The position numbers and the translations under genes are program-made. A stretch of DNA of 64,000 nt from positions 29,331-93,330 of IMG/VR virus record IMGVR_UViG_3300030105_002498; one strand, given 5' to 3'. The notes beneath the pieces were generated by a model, which saw only the letters and a list, made by a program, of their open reading frames with translations, made no database searches and was not told the DNA's origin. Of the stretch, positions 51,501 through 58,594 are shown piece after piece. This stretch comes from a virus. Within the stretch, counting starts at the first letter, position 1. Every line of letters begins with the position of its first letter.

Positions 51501-53551
51501 AGTTTGCTGGATTTACTAGAGAATGGAATGGTAAGTTTAGACCAGGAGTTTTCAACAAAATTTTAGGAATTAGACAAGATGATAAGCCAAGTGTCTTTAC
51601 TAGACAGTATGTGCAGAACACTCCACAAAAGTTGACCAAGGTTGACCCTAAGACTCAGATCATGGATGCTGCTTATACAGGTAATAACAAAGACTTAGGA
51701 AACTTAGTGGAATTTGCTTTGAATGAAAAAGCTTTGACTGAAGTTGAACAAGCTACATTTGCTAAAGTAAACTTTGTAACTATCTATAACTCTACGACAA
51801 AAAAAGGGTTGAAGAAGTTTCAAGTGTATGAAAGAAGTAATGATAAGTTTAGAAGAATTTCTACATTAGGTGTATTTGGAATGGCAGAATATTCTATTGG
51901 ACAAGAGAGCATGGGTAGTGTAGTTAATGACAGTTTCAGACATGCTTCACCACCTGCTAAAGCTATTGTTAAGAAAGTAGCTCAACCAAAAGTTAACAAT
52001 GCTATTGATTTGGATAATATGTCAGGGAAAGAAATTATAGCAACTGTAGCTAACTTTGATTTTGTAGAAAACCCACACTTAAAAGCTGTAGCTCAAGCTA
52101 TCATGCCTTACTTACCAGACAGTCTTGAGTTTAAGACAGATGATTTAGTAGTAAATGGAGTAAGAGTTGCAAGAGGTAGATACAATGTAGGAGAGAATCT
52201 TATTACTATTGATAAATTATACTTAGCTACTGCCACTTCAGAAGATTTAGCTAAGACTATATTACATGAAACTATTCATGCCTTAACAGCTAAGTATATC
52301 AACCAACACATTGATATAAAAACTGGAGAGTTCTTGAGTGAAAATCCACCAAAAGAGATTGTAGACTTAGTGTTACTATTTAATGAAACAAAAAGAAAGC
52401 TTGGACCAGAAATTGAAGCTTATGCTAAAAAGAGACAAGATCAACTAGCTGGAAGAACTACTGAAGGAACTACAGAGAGAGAAAGAACTGTAGCTTATGG
52501 AGGAACTAATATTAAGGAATTTGTAACTCTTGTAATGACAGAACCTAATTTCCAAAAAGAAATGATGGACACTATCTACAAGCAGTCTGACAAAAACTTA
52601 CTAGAGAAGTTAGCTGATATTGTTAAGAACATCTTACATACAGTATTAGGAGAAAGCTTTAATAAAGATGGAGTTACTTCACAAGGAATTTTAGCTTCTA
52701 TGCAAATTATTGAAAGTCAGTATGCAGGTGAAATTGATATTGATACAACTGCTGCTGAAGCTAATAGGCTAATGGACTTAATGGTAGAGCAATTGGCTCA
52801 AGGAGGTCCACCAGCTTTTAACCCAGATGAGTTTGAGAACAAACCACCTGAAGTTACTTTTGAACCTACAGATTTTATTTGGAGATTCAATAAGAAGAAG
52901 AACTTGAACTATGTAGTTGAGGGTAATTTTCCTTTAAGCATGAACCTTGTAGATAAAGTTAAGGCAGGAGAGCAAAGTATCACTATAAGAAATCCTAAGT
53001 ATAAAAACTCAGAGGGTATCTATAATGTTGATGGAACAAACCTTGCAATTAGTAGAGTTGGTAACAAACCAGTTACTATTGGAGAGATGAAAGCTAAAGG
53101 TTATACTGAAGCTGAGATTCTTAAAGCTTTTAAAGGAGGTACTATAGCTGATATTAGAGAACAATCTGTTAAAGATTGGTTCAATGGTATAGGAACTAAG
53201 AATATATATTTTGTCAAAGATGTGACGAATAAACCAGAAGTCTTGCTAGAGCCATCAGAATATGTTATCTTTGACGAAAATCAAGTATCTATTGTGCTAC
53301 ATGCAAATGAAATGCACTTTATTAAAACTAAAGATGGTAAATTTTATATGACTTCTGAAAGCCAAGATTTAAGGCAAATAACTAAGGAAACTTTTGACTT
53401 AGCTTCTAATGACCCTGCTTTTGATACCTTTGGAATTTTAGACAAAGAAGAAAGACTTAGCTTTATAGGAGGACTAAACAGTTTGACTAGAAGTATGTAC
53501 CAAGGTGAATTAGGGACACCTTTATTTAGAATACCTTTTAAATGTAATTAA
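39515..53551 (+). CDS. Giant virion RNA polymerase polypeptide (crAss-type)
   Basis: A 4678-residue protein from one uninterrupted 14-kb frame. GIDFDVDKE (catalytic D3340, D3342, D3344), preceded by FRIPTSAHVSMSQVVIAGFL, is the DFDxD metal-binding loop of the double-psi beta-barrel of YonO-like/crAss virion RNA polymerases, injected to transcribe early genes. Other parts: Ala/Gly-rich, membrane-active-looking stretches in residues 150-400; a GNAT-like motif (V-x-x-Q1497-G-K-G1500-I-S); zincin motif HEEIH (1784-1788) and another, HETIH (4251-4255), each followed by an E/K-E-F segment; and an ASCH-like segment near 4470-4530 (EQSITIR). Relatives are often split into several genes or are shorter. 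Confidence 0.85.
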   Translation: MSKGRKINISVEEAFGIPAQKKGPDTINPTTDPLKKSNGGPISESLSPESLRILEETKGAKAGGAAIDKGSELFRLQGGTFSVDEAINYNANLAANQSFGEQVGNVTMNAIPTFAAGFLDNFNYDIPDMVGLVSGQEKEYGNWLTDITQSLRKAGDAPVYQEGDSLADPTYWAKQAQNFSYTAGLIAGTMVEQAAMTALTVESLGAAAPLQALSLGNKAKLFKNAAFGTWKGVQEGYINALETFEGTKKKYEGLGYSQEEAIKYASEAASIGYKMETGPLMVLNALQFGAIGKLNPFGKSAGVNTGFGGAVESALSPAFSRIAYKPLSKLVAGGVNIGSESVEEIIQTGVGRYAEHRQLSKTKDTFTDFEFWNNEMRDSAIGGAFGGGVFTVAGSVSDKIQDKKTGAVQGRIYDNFITNNKKRTEQHTIELSQAIQEGDVEKQRNIEFKMQRESVFEALKLDYTLKKETAFDSHIKTLEGALEAIQNKDVEALKKYGLLDEASIKNALQSFPRLIAQSNKIKETFLKNYEKSEDFTVAATLTDSQMVSDNSIRYIEENKKSVEEFKRKNFSGLSPQGQVHMNNLLRKEEIMIQAGINSISAAERTELESLEEMINTGDEGLSELDRNLFKTLDASEILNTYVENENLKKVQGTATERIEEWSKPGKAKEVKVNEAVQEIKKATSKEALVEVKETLEKENALTPKVEQVINAKIVEAEVNATVPPQEEGENFAEIERETGPPPNPVREETAQEINAIFEQLEAEYAETDNFTTLSDEQLFEPVDVSDMSDGLRSKMQKAVGQYYENLRTEKDNPSFSDFIQDFIKHNAKDSTDRIFNALVEGWKANGLQEADYAQVYANIFKNRKDIAFDILGIANEIIGEAPTVTEVASETKKVLEEVQKEAAPTVALNTNNEPVLKDTTPFRTSQATLKAAHLSMPYNREFVTDEDGNVTVVDTDDSTELLTGNDVNSMKLLNPDLFNPGTVLSVSIPPNYMNMKVSVWEDDITKGRSITFGEWMAKNNVTKGSPEWIAKVPMVATDQDGENVFMMHDTDWYNPVNVGLKDSPADQFSIIQEANLNLMNVRNKLQDVGQSFEITITVKRPGTWKLVDKNSPPITINQANPQTKFAIANKDGDLVIEANELLEKDDVNLLNTKKDFKDGHTYQIRRGVNKNEVIALQVFRNKLSEDAVNTVNGLVEAYLYQKDEGGSVSDFAKTKEVREQVLTATGLDVFNMRDFETLINMYIPTLRGKFGSPASVSIEVEKNPRIPNGTPYFVVQKGAFVFGVKGQEIVPGKKAYYIHPMKMKDEGGPAQMAFRLRKFTAMLPNATQNISKEGLSTDRNTVVIDKDKNVFPKESYREFLKNTLTTTVKSFNVGTKDKPVYATYVQPVINFEVTGESKVDVANPTPAKVEEIKVKMSEAKKANLSLEQKVGWNEGFSESEIEFALNSDNVEIKETVDNQGNSEIKITENGNYVGSITLSLEIEGYLGVSITVGVESQGKGISKHLYNLALASVKEKGGKGLYSIDQVLKTPEKSKASRANFKTSLLGKEDSKIRKTLQSVLINELKGEKAVVTLITDVSDSFAKKGAIQYKTETTEAQERAASEQAEEAIERQVEEGQAAFIANEERNRREAEDVEMAALTKKEQAIVQSSPEKFETVEPLKIEEITSDVSPVDNNQELIKIGTKTVLNSNEELTRIGKDNKRLSKIAKLMAARISSLTNRIVNADLDSAGIAMTNFSQDSIDENDNFLEGSILTDVAIDEEAIQTVVSAREDLADLRDETIVHEEIHRYTKALYVIKEAAGGGSLTDFGFTEAEDTFMAEIEELYQQYLETNNTNSDFAQPNTSIEEFITYGLTNAAFIAEIDGIKVENTSILDKLIAALSKLFGDKISIKQALDKSFENYMKAETHLEKIAVQTEYFTAKESVPVTNPPAVKSAAEIQNLKDSIAMLLHLGVSENAPEMQILRDELGIEYLDEPTIITSEDIAKMKQDVTGVPGLTIIQDFQVTDYVFNEVSKRIDFKFGTKVDKNEILKDVKSSYFDLLGPKQKNNMTTIANLEKMVVNSPGLAPVVERMKKEVQVYTTIRDNWKMIEKGGLDKVRKFTGIKETNDTMEVLNENGEVEKNYSKTSLEEGGKGTASYRLKRFLAGIKEVDANGTPKTGFLGVPTYVGFDVAYATIESVLSSPVEVDSSFQDMIVRLEENVKNHKWLRQVIEQLKSADEQIQNELVYNFTRHTLSMKFVMFSKNRDGTYSLKVYDTNSTEITRVIRTQWDSNLKNSPLVYAANGTHKINKDRAKFLLEQFEAFQSSIVPATAGNVATVGATNEQLKTWLEDFGIVLSEDTLNEMRTKQVTYMTKDGQATMNFTKLFKNSSNSDGVFGLLANYLQNIIEQDDTTLDENPQNHPFDNANNVLKTLAKIESKYSLNATTNSFRDGGKSIYGFTATKLATDLSKKLKATDSEYRAQLLEKSFNKHSHILKLLNSSESFRDKMQIDHLGITAMKELGKGTFGDNSLTGLSNSDHELTKLGLFQDREQGELKEFFDEAKFIGLRMARMFFPTMSDKSQMLMLQTAVLDLNAKHFTIVDGVATIKEQIAEAMYSQMVRPELERLTSFAARNEPTNIKGYDMAARMFLMIPELNNMVDADTGLRVIALMNQQPSVYNMEWFEEKIRPQAKEIITKLVANDSAKKIKEWEVAGFIETKNGVKSTKFLNQKYFNNISASTVEEKIQVAANDFVINSLISNANIHMVFSGDIASYSQDKIKQYFEDGNPIAPVAALKDGTIVGDKAYAMVSRDIISVNLGKRLALLLAPGNKIANSKGDKYTQIFLNDFFDITSNVPTLVELFYGKEESVKAAKIVSDYNATKDGAARKRLAKQLAADYPQLEDYFDIESTDAQEYTTLSEHINVLWRQGRLHSTQYEAMKAKAESGQNLTYEELRLVFQPIKPVHTGFRNEPGMDMMRMMYIKSSSYPLIPQLTKGLELDKLRLMLEDQEKKTGKKVRASYQSANKVGANNKAISIFNPDGTYNTELSDLEISEASLVLDRDNFRIQQDVPFKSAKTSTDKVSLGTQTLKLLFGDGMLDIDDFEMDGVKMSGKELYDKFVNDYDGYINLKKESLFKQLGVDKRGQPIDVEKTMDKLQKMLKIEAEERGYPKQDIEALKIVPKLDKDGNIIDVQFSIPLWLSPNSNRYEALLNAIVTTRLVNVKLPGSAYVLGTEAGYKMQEDFSGINKSNIVFTSEWQGELKAYEKGKLAQIFLPSKFRDNEGNLIDLMSDKYSYRDEDGLLKLREDMIDPKLLERTSFRIPTSAHVSMSQVVIAGFLPTEVGDLMILPKNFTKQKGIDFDVDKETTYHLHTYMDADGKMRAFDEDARQETLKKFDSQHNDDTAEAKLIREIFGDDVNFLDDEFEPGEKLDKINDKLKEKIFENELVKIHAAVLSNHNPEVQRKINKVLSMDFATKQAELIQKELKGDQDDTYFTMLSDSYHKSKVELGAAGKLGIGVYSNYVVFHSMIQQSSKPIQLKTRDGEGGLIPLKVTIGKQTSNGMLGGKNSLAQGVNKRSIAEVFAERQNTATDNEKEQIMGRVNVNEVTINVDSLLSALGFDKDTLDDGSAVSLPYLFLSQPIIRDFVEALRKTNSNTTEFSSAAREIVINELKQKYISETDYNAELVPQMMTGQTLFNNLNTPSNMIQLEVLEMFLGLDKYAKNIALLQGRMNITGSGLGKSFFETIDKHYALQNIIKDNEANKSGIIIGNASNLIGDYIKKDSIEPEHVGRDFASEGYVDLGSYWIKPNNPIGSMLVNSVDTGYNLWKDFFPFDDYFIKQVMDEIRKEVSSEDASSTKVIETQQNIFKEMKKFFVTSQLLEVINGDPGVERQRLFIDTEGKQSLPNYMNEVVRGTSILKSNKLLSRFQYTINKNGLPSLIKFDNTKGENFDEDYLYLSLIELMEAKEALPDFQGKPYDTEMLAKDLIAYNYLEGGIQEAVQFSKYISISYLNTIKFAGFTREWNGKFRPGVFNKILGIRQDDKPSVFTRQYVQNTPQKLTKVDPKTQIMDAAYTGNNKDLGNLVEFALNEKALTEVEQATFAKVNFVTIYNSTTKKGLKKFQVYERSNDKFRRISTLGVFGMAEYSIGQESMGSVVNDSFRHASPPAKAIVKKVAQPKVNNAIDLDNMSGKEIIATVANFDFVENPHLKAVAQAIMPYLPDSLEFKTDDLVVNGVRVARGRYNVGENLITIDKLYLATATSEDLAKTILHETIHALTAKYINQHIDIKTGEFLSENPPKEIVDLVLLFNETKRKLGPEIEAYAKKRQDQLAGRTTEGTTERERTVAYGGTNIKEFVTLVMTEPNFQKEMMDTIYKQSDKNLLEKLADIVKNILHTVLGESFNKDGVTSQGILASMQIIESQYAGEIDIDTTAAEANRLMDLMVEQLAQGGPPAFNPDEFENKPPEVTFEPTDFIWRFNKKKNLNYVVEGNFPLSMNLVDKVKAGEQSITIRNPKYKNSEGIYNVDGTNLAISRVGNKPVTIGEMKAKGYTEAEILKAFKGGTIADIREQSVKDWFNGIGTKNIYFVKDVTNKPEVLLEPSEYVIFDENQVSIVLHANEMHFIKTKDGKFYMTSESQDLRQITKETFDLASNDPAFDTFGILDKEERLSFIGGLNSLTRSMYQGELGTPLFRIPFKCN

Positions 53552-53555
53552 ACTT

Positions 53556-56500
53556 ATGGCTTGTAACAGCAAACAAAATACTATAACACACCTACAAAAA
53601 GTGGGTGTGCTTGATGAATATGGTAGGGTTACTAATCCTTCCAGGTTAGATGCAATTAATGCGCACTACATGACACACATAGCTGACACCTACGGGATTG
53701 TTCCTGAAAGTGGAGTATTGCTAACATCAAGGGAAATAACTAGACAAGACGGGACTTCTCGTAGTAATACGAAGAGTTTCCATGTCCTTGAGACTAATGA
53801 TGCTGCATTTGAGCAGATTAATGAGGCTATTAATGATAACCAAGAGCTTCTTGATGAACCAATTGATTATTTTGAAGAACTTTATGCTCCTAGCAGTCCA
53901 CCACTTGTGACTCCAGCTTATGAAAAATCTATTCAATACAAGAAAAATCTATTGAATAGACTTGAAGGTAGATTAGAAAAAATAAAAGCCGACAAAAGAG
54001 AAGCTTCATCTGACCTAGTTCTATTAAAAGAGTTGATAGCTTTAGAAAATGCTATTGAAGCAAGGATAGAAGGTGTTCATGATTTAGAGATTACAGGATT
54101 AAGGGCAGAGATTATAGATTTAGAAAGTGATCCTCCAATTGCAAAATTTGAGTTCTACGCTGAGAAAGATTTTGAAAGATTGGAAGCTCTAGTAGATTCA
54201 GAAAATCCAGAGGATTTAAAAGAAGCTAGAACTATCATTGACTTCTATAAAGCTATGGGAGATTTTTCTCCTAAAGTTATTCATCCTTTATACAATGAAA
54301 CAAAGGATGTAATGCAGAATGGAAAAATGGTGAAGACTTACTATAATACAGGATTCAATGAAGACTCAGGAGTACTAGTAATTTCCCAGGAGATACAAGA
54401 CAAATTACAAGAGTTGTCACTTAGAGCTGGAGAGAAGGAAAGAAAACTCTATGAAAAAGAAAAACAAGCTATTGTTTCTAATGTAAATCAGAATACAAAA
54501 GTGCAAGGTTTGTATTCTGAAGAATTTACTCATGATGAGTTATTCTTTAAAAATACAGGTCTGAAAGATACACCTTGGATTGATATGTTTTTGATGGACA
54601 TCACCAATGGTATCTTCTCTACTAATGGAATTATTCCACAGGTGATGATGAATAACATTCAGAATGCTTTTGAAGAAAACTTAGTTAAAGCAAAGAGTGT
54701 AGAGAATAGATTGAATGAAATGCAACCACAAGTGGAAGCAGCTTTAAAAGCTCTAGGTTATGATTTAGCTGGTACAGCAGGAGTCTTTGGTCTAACAGGA
54801 GTTTCTTATGACTTGTTTAAAGCAGAAGATTCTAATGGACAATTTAAAGATGGTATAGTCCAAAGATATGATTCTAGTTTTACTGATTCTAAAAGTGGGA
54901 TGTACTATACTTTTAACAGAGATTTTGCAGCAGCTTTAAAAATAGAAGACCCTGCAAAAAAACAAGAAGCAATTAAAGCTGCTTACATAAAGAAAAGAAA
55001 TTGGTTTAAAAAGAATACTATAGTAATTGATGTAAACAGATTAACAGACCTCAATTATCAAAAAGAACTTGAAGATGTTCTTGGACCTCAAGGTTACGTG
55101 GAAGAGATGGCTAAACAAAGTAAATTAATAAGAGACTATGAAGTTAGTTTAGAGATTTACAAAGATCAAGTTATTGCAGAAGGAGGAGCATCAACTATTC
55201 AAGCTAATAAAATAGAAAGGTGGACAAAAAGAAATAGTCCTTATGAAGCTACAACTAGTTACTATGATAATACTCCTATTACAATAGGAGCAAAAACACT
55301 TGAGTCTAGTATGAAATACAATTCTGCTATACCTAGAAGAACAAAAGTATTACTAAGAGCTGGTCCTCATGGACTATCTGCTGCTGCAACCCCAGATGAC
55401 ACAGGTTTCTATGATAAGAAATTTGAAACTATTGAGAATAATCCAGTATTGAAAGAGTTTCATAACTTGACAATGGAAGTGCAACAAATGATAACTGAAG
55501 TAATGCCAATTGATGTGAGAAGAAAATTCTCTGCCAACTCTTTACCTTCATTAGAAAAGAACTTAATTGAGATATTAACTTCACCAAATATTGCATTTCT
55601 AGCTAAGATTTCAAAAGCTTATAGACACTTGATTGATAAAATCATGGGAGCTTTTGGTATGAATATCCAGAGTAGTTTAAGTAATGCCACTATTGACCCA
55701 ATTACAGGTAAACCTGAGTACAAAGTTAATTCGGAATTTCTAAAATCAAATAAAGAAGAAATTAATAAAAGATACCAAATTGAGATACTAAGATTGAAGA
55801 GAGCAATAGGAATGCGTTTAACTGCAACTATTACAGATAGAACAACTTTTGATTTAACTACTGCTAGTCCTGATGCAATAGACATTATAGCTGAAGCTTT
55901 AGGAGTAGACTCAACACTTGCAGCTATAAAAGCTAGAATTCCAGGAGACATGAAAGTTGCTGAAATAGGTAAGATGTTAAGAAGTGGTATCACTCATCAA
56001 GTGGTACAAGAAAAATCTTTTGATTTACCTAAGATTTTAAAACTGTACTCATACATGACTATGGAGTATGCTGCTAGACAAGAAGCTTTACCTTTAATGG
56101 AGATTATGAAAAGTCACTATGAAGAGATTAAAGACCCAGCACTTACTAATACAGGAGCATCTATGACTAATGTTGCAAACCAAGAAACTACATTGGAGGG
56201 GGTTAGAGTTGGAGCTATAAGACAAATGAACTCTTGGTTTGATAGAGTTATTCTTGGAGAATATGGAAGTAAAAATGAACTTGGTGACACCACTTTAAAA
56301 AGAAATATTAAATTAGGCTTCTCAGAAGAAGACCAAACTAATATTTTTAAGAGTATGGTGAGCACTACTATAACAGGTAGAATATTAAATACCCAAGAAA
56401 AGATTATAGCTAAGAAACTACCTGCTTTGATAATTGAAGCTCAATCTTTAGTAGACACAGCACCTAACCCTGAACTTCAAAAACAAGCTCAAAAAGTGTT

Positions 56501-58232
56501 GAGTAATTTAGTATACACTCAAGACAATCTTGGAAAGCATTTCTCAGTAACTAAAATGTTTGATGCAATATTCAACTTTATTAGATTGAAAGGTCTTGGT
56601 TGGAATTTATCATCTTCTGTAACAAACTTTATGGAGGGTCAGATAGCTAACATAACTATAGCTGCAACTGGTGATTACTTTACACCAGAGAATATTTACA
56701 GAGCAAATGGCATTATTAAAGGTTCATTTATGAAAACTTTAGCAATGGGTAAGTACTCAACTAATGGGGCAAAACTTACTAGGACTTTGATGGACAGATA
56801 CAGAGTGTTGCAAGATGCTTCTAATGAATTGCAGAAGGCATCAAGTAAGTCAGCTTTCTCCAAGTTTCAGAACTTAGACCCTTATGAAATTACAAGAAGA
56901 ACAGAGTACTTGAATCAAGGACCACTTATGATTGCTATCTTAATGGACCAAAAAATAACTGGTACAGATGGTACAGTAAGTAATGTATGGGATGCTATGA
57001 ATCCTGATGGAACTTTAAAAGACAATTTTAGAAGTGAGAGTAATATTGCTAACTGGGAAAATGCTGATGGACAACAGTACAATGATTTTGCTACACACTT
57101 AAAAAAGACTATTGTAAATGCTCATGGTGATTATGATGAGTTGAGAGGAAACATGGCAACAGAGACAATTTCTGGTAAAGCTTTATTAATGTTTAAGAGA
57201 TGGATGGGAAAACAATTCTATCAAAGATTTGCAATGGTGGAACAACCTGACCTTGAGGTTGGGATTAAAGAATACAAAGGTAGGTATTTATCACACACTA
57301 AGTCTACAGGATTTACTCATGGAGCAATCATTGGATTCTCTGCTTTTGGGTTACTTGGAGCAGGTCCATTAGGCTTTTTAATTGGAGGTGCTGCTGGATT
57401 TGCAACAGCACAAGGCTTCGGAGCAAACACAGGAATTAATTTTTTAAAGGAATTAGCTTTCACTTCTAAAGAATTATTCTTAAATTTGGTAAGAATTCCT
57501 ATAAATAACACAATGGGAAGAGAAGTTGTGACTGATTTAGGCTTAAATAAGCTGTTTGTTAAAGCTGGATTACCTTCTACTTATGCAAGTTTAAAGTTAG
57601 AGGAGAGAGATATGAGGAACTATAAAGCTAATATGATAGATATGTCTATGACTTTAGCTTGGATGGGACTTATGTTATTTACTAAAGCTTTACTTTGGGA
57701 TGATGAAGATGATTCTGAAGACCCTAGAAGAAAAGCTCACAATTTACTTGCAAATAGATTCATGCAATTAGCAGGTGCAGCAACAATGTACACTAATCCT
57801 GTTGAAGCTTGGGGGAGTACAGTAGGTAATTTACCTGTTATTACTTTTTTCACAGATGTAGGAAAGCTTGCTAACGCAGCTTCAGGTGCATTTAGTGATG
57901 ATGATATTTTAGCAAGTGGACCTAATGCAGGTCAATCTAAGTTTGGAAACCAATTTGAAAAAACTTTCTATCCTGGAGTCGTTAAAGGAGGAGTTGGATT
58001 TGAGAAAGCCATGAATAGACAATTTAGACCTCACGCTTTTGATTCATGGTTTCATAGTGATGAGAAGAAAGCTAAAAAAGTGACTAAGGCTATCAGAGCA
58101 CAAGCACTTAATGGTCATCTTTTAGATGGAATGAGTAAAGAGGACGCTAAAAAAGCAGTTAAGAAAAAATACAGATATAAAAAGAAGGATGAGACTTACT
58201 TAGACCTTCTAAAAGTTTATAAGAATTTCTAG
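53556..58232 (+). CDS. Large internal virion protein, polymerase-associated
   Basis: A 1558-residue protein starting four bases after the polymerase gene. A long coiled coil spans about residues 128-200 (KKNLLNRLEGRLEKIKADKR). The middle is helical and charged. Near residue 1255 is a Gly/Ala-rich hydrophobic hairpin (HGAIIGFSAFGLLGAGPLGF, LIGGAAGFATAQGFGANTG) and near 1370 another (MSMTLAWMGLMLFTKALLW), so part may insert into membranes. The tail is strongly basic (KAVKKKYRYKKKDET). It is likely a co-injected cargo protein forming a channel or partnering with the polymerase. No catalytic motif is seen. Confidence 0.65.
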   Translation: MACNSKQNTITHLQKVGVLDEYGRVTNPSRLDAINAHYMTHIADTYGIVPESGVLLTSREITRQDGTSRSNTKSFHVLETNDAAFEQINEAINDNQELLDEPIDYFEELYAPSSPPLVTPAYEKSIQYKKNLLNRLEGRLEKIKADKREASSDLVLLKELIALENAIEARIEGVHDLEITGLRAEIIDLESDPPIAKFEFYAEKDFERLEALVDSENPEDLKEARTIIDFYKAMGDFSPKVIHPLYNETKDVMQNGKMVKTYYNTGFNEDSGVLVISQEIQDKLQELSLRAGEKERKLYEKEKQAIVSNVNQNTKVQGLYSEEFTHDELFFKNTGLKDTPWIDMFLMDITNGIFSTNGIIPQVMMNNIQNAFEENLVKAKSVENRLNEMQPQVEAALKALGYDLAGTAGVFGLTGVSYDLFKAEDSNGQFKDGIVQRYDSSFTDSKSGMYYTFNRDFAAALKIEDPAKKQEAIKAAYIKKRNWFKKNTIVIDVNRLTDLNYQKELEDVLGPQGYVEEMAKQSKLIRDYEVSLEIYKDQVIAEGGASTIQANKIERWTKRNSPYEATTSYYDNTPITIGAKTLESSMKYNSAIPRRTKVLLRAGPHGLSAAATPDDTGFYDKKFETIENNPVLKEFHNLTMEVQQMITEVMPIDVRRKFSANSLPSLEKNLIEILTSPNIAFLAKISKAYRHLIDKIMGAFGMNIQSSLSNATIDPITGKPEYKVNSEFLKSNKEEINKRYQIEILRLKRAIGMRLTATITDRTTFDLTTASPDAIDIIAEALGVDSTLAAIKARIPGDMKVAEIGKMLRSGITHQVVQEKSFDLPKILKLYSYMTMEYAARQEALPLMEIMKSHYEEIKDPALTNTGASMTNVANQETTLEGVRVGAIRQMNSWFDRVILGEYGSKNELGDTTLKRNIKLGFSEEDQTNIFKSMVSTTITGRILNTQEKIIAKKLPALIIEAQSLVDTAPNPELQKQAQKVLSNLVYTQDNLGKHFSVTKMFDAIFNFIRLKGLGWNLSSSVTNFMEGQIANITIAATGDYFTPENIYRANGIIKGSFMKTLAMGKYSTNGAKLTRTLMDRYRVLQDASNELQKASSKSAFSKFQNLDPYEITRRTEYLNQGPLMIAILMDQKITGTDGTVSNVWDAMNPDGTLKDNFRSESNIANWENADGQQYNDFATHLKKTIVNAHGDYDELRGNMATETISGKALLMFKRWMGKQFYQRFAMVEQPDLEVGIKEYKGRYLSHTKSTGFTHGAIIGFSAFGLLGAGPLGFLIGGAAGFATAQGFGANTGINFLKELAFTSKELFLNLVRIPINNTMGREVVTDLGLNKLFVKAGLPSTYASLKLEERDMRNYKANMIDMSMTLAWMGLMLFTKALLWDDEDDSEDPRRKAHNLLANRFMQLAGAATMYTNPVEAWGSTVGNLPVITFFTDVGKLANAASGAFSDDDILASGPNAGQSKFGNQFEKTFYPGVVKGGVGFEKAMNRQFRPHAFDSWFHSDEKKAKKVTKAIRAQALNGHLLDGMSKEDAKKAVKKKYRYKKKDETYLDLLKVYKNF

Positions 58233-58248
58233 GTACTAGAAATTTTTT
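58224..58248 (+). terminator. Terminator overlapping the stop codon
   Basis: AATTTCTAG (58224-58232) and CTAGAAATT (58236-58244) form a perfect 9-bp stem with a 3-base loop, followed by a T-run to 58248. The TAG stop of the 1558-residue gene is inside the left arm. It closes the long late transcript. Confidence 0.8.
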
Positions 58249-58297
58249 AGTAAGCCGAGTTTTATGAATTTATTGAAATAATTAAAACAACTTTATT

Positions 58298-58594
58298 ATG
58301 ATTACAATTGGAGCAGTTATTGCTTTTTTAATTGGAGGTGCTGGAGCATACTTCATCTACAAGAACCTGGATAAAATTTATGATGGGATTGAATTCCCTT
58401 CAAATGGAGCACAAGCTGTTCTATTGAAGTTTGCAATATTAATAGACATCATGGTGGTTACGGCTTCTTCAGGTGCGTTATTTACAGGAGTTCCTGTTGC
58501 TGAGTTTGCTATGCCATTGGTATCTTTTGTAGCAGGTTTCTATTTTTTCTTGTACAAACCTACAAGTTGGACAAGTAAAAAGAAATCTAAATGA
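58298..58594 (+). CDS. Small membrane protein
   Basis: A 98-residue protein with three hydrophobic segments (about 2-20, 42-62 and 66-88: IGAVIAFLIGGAGAYFIY, LLKFAILIDIMVVTASSGAL, VAEFAMPLVSFVAGFYFFLY) and a basic tail (TSKKKSK). It overlaps the next gene by four bases (ATGA). It lies just after the late terminator, so it needs readthrough or an unrecognised promoter. Possibly a second holin or pinholin partner; the family is not recognised. Confidence 0.6.
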   Translation: MITIGAVIAFLIGGAGAYFIYKNLDKIYDGIEFPSNGAQAVLLKFAILIDIMVVTASSGALFTGVPVAEFAMPLVSFVAGFYFFLYKPTSWTSKKKSK

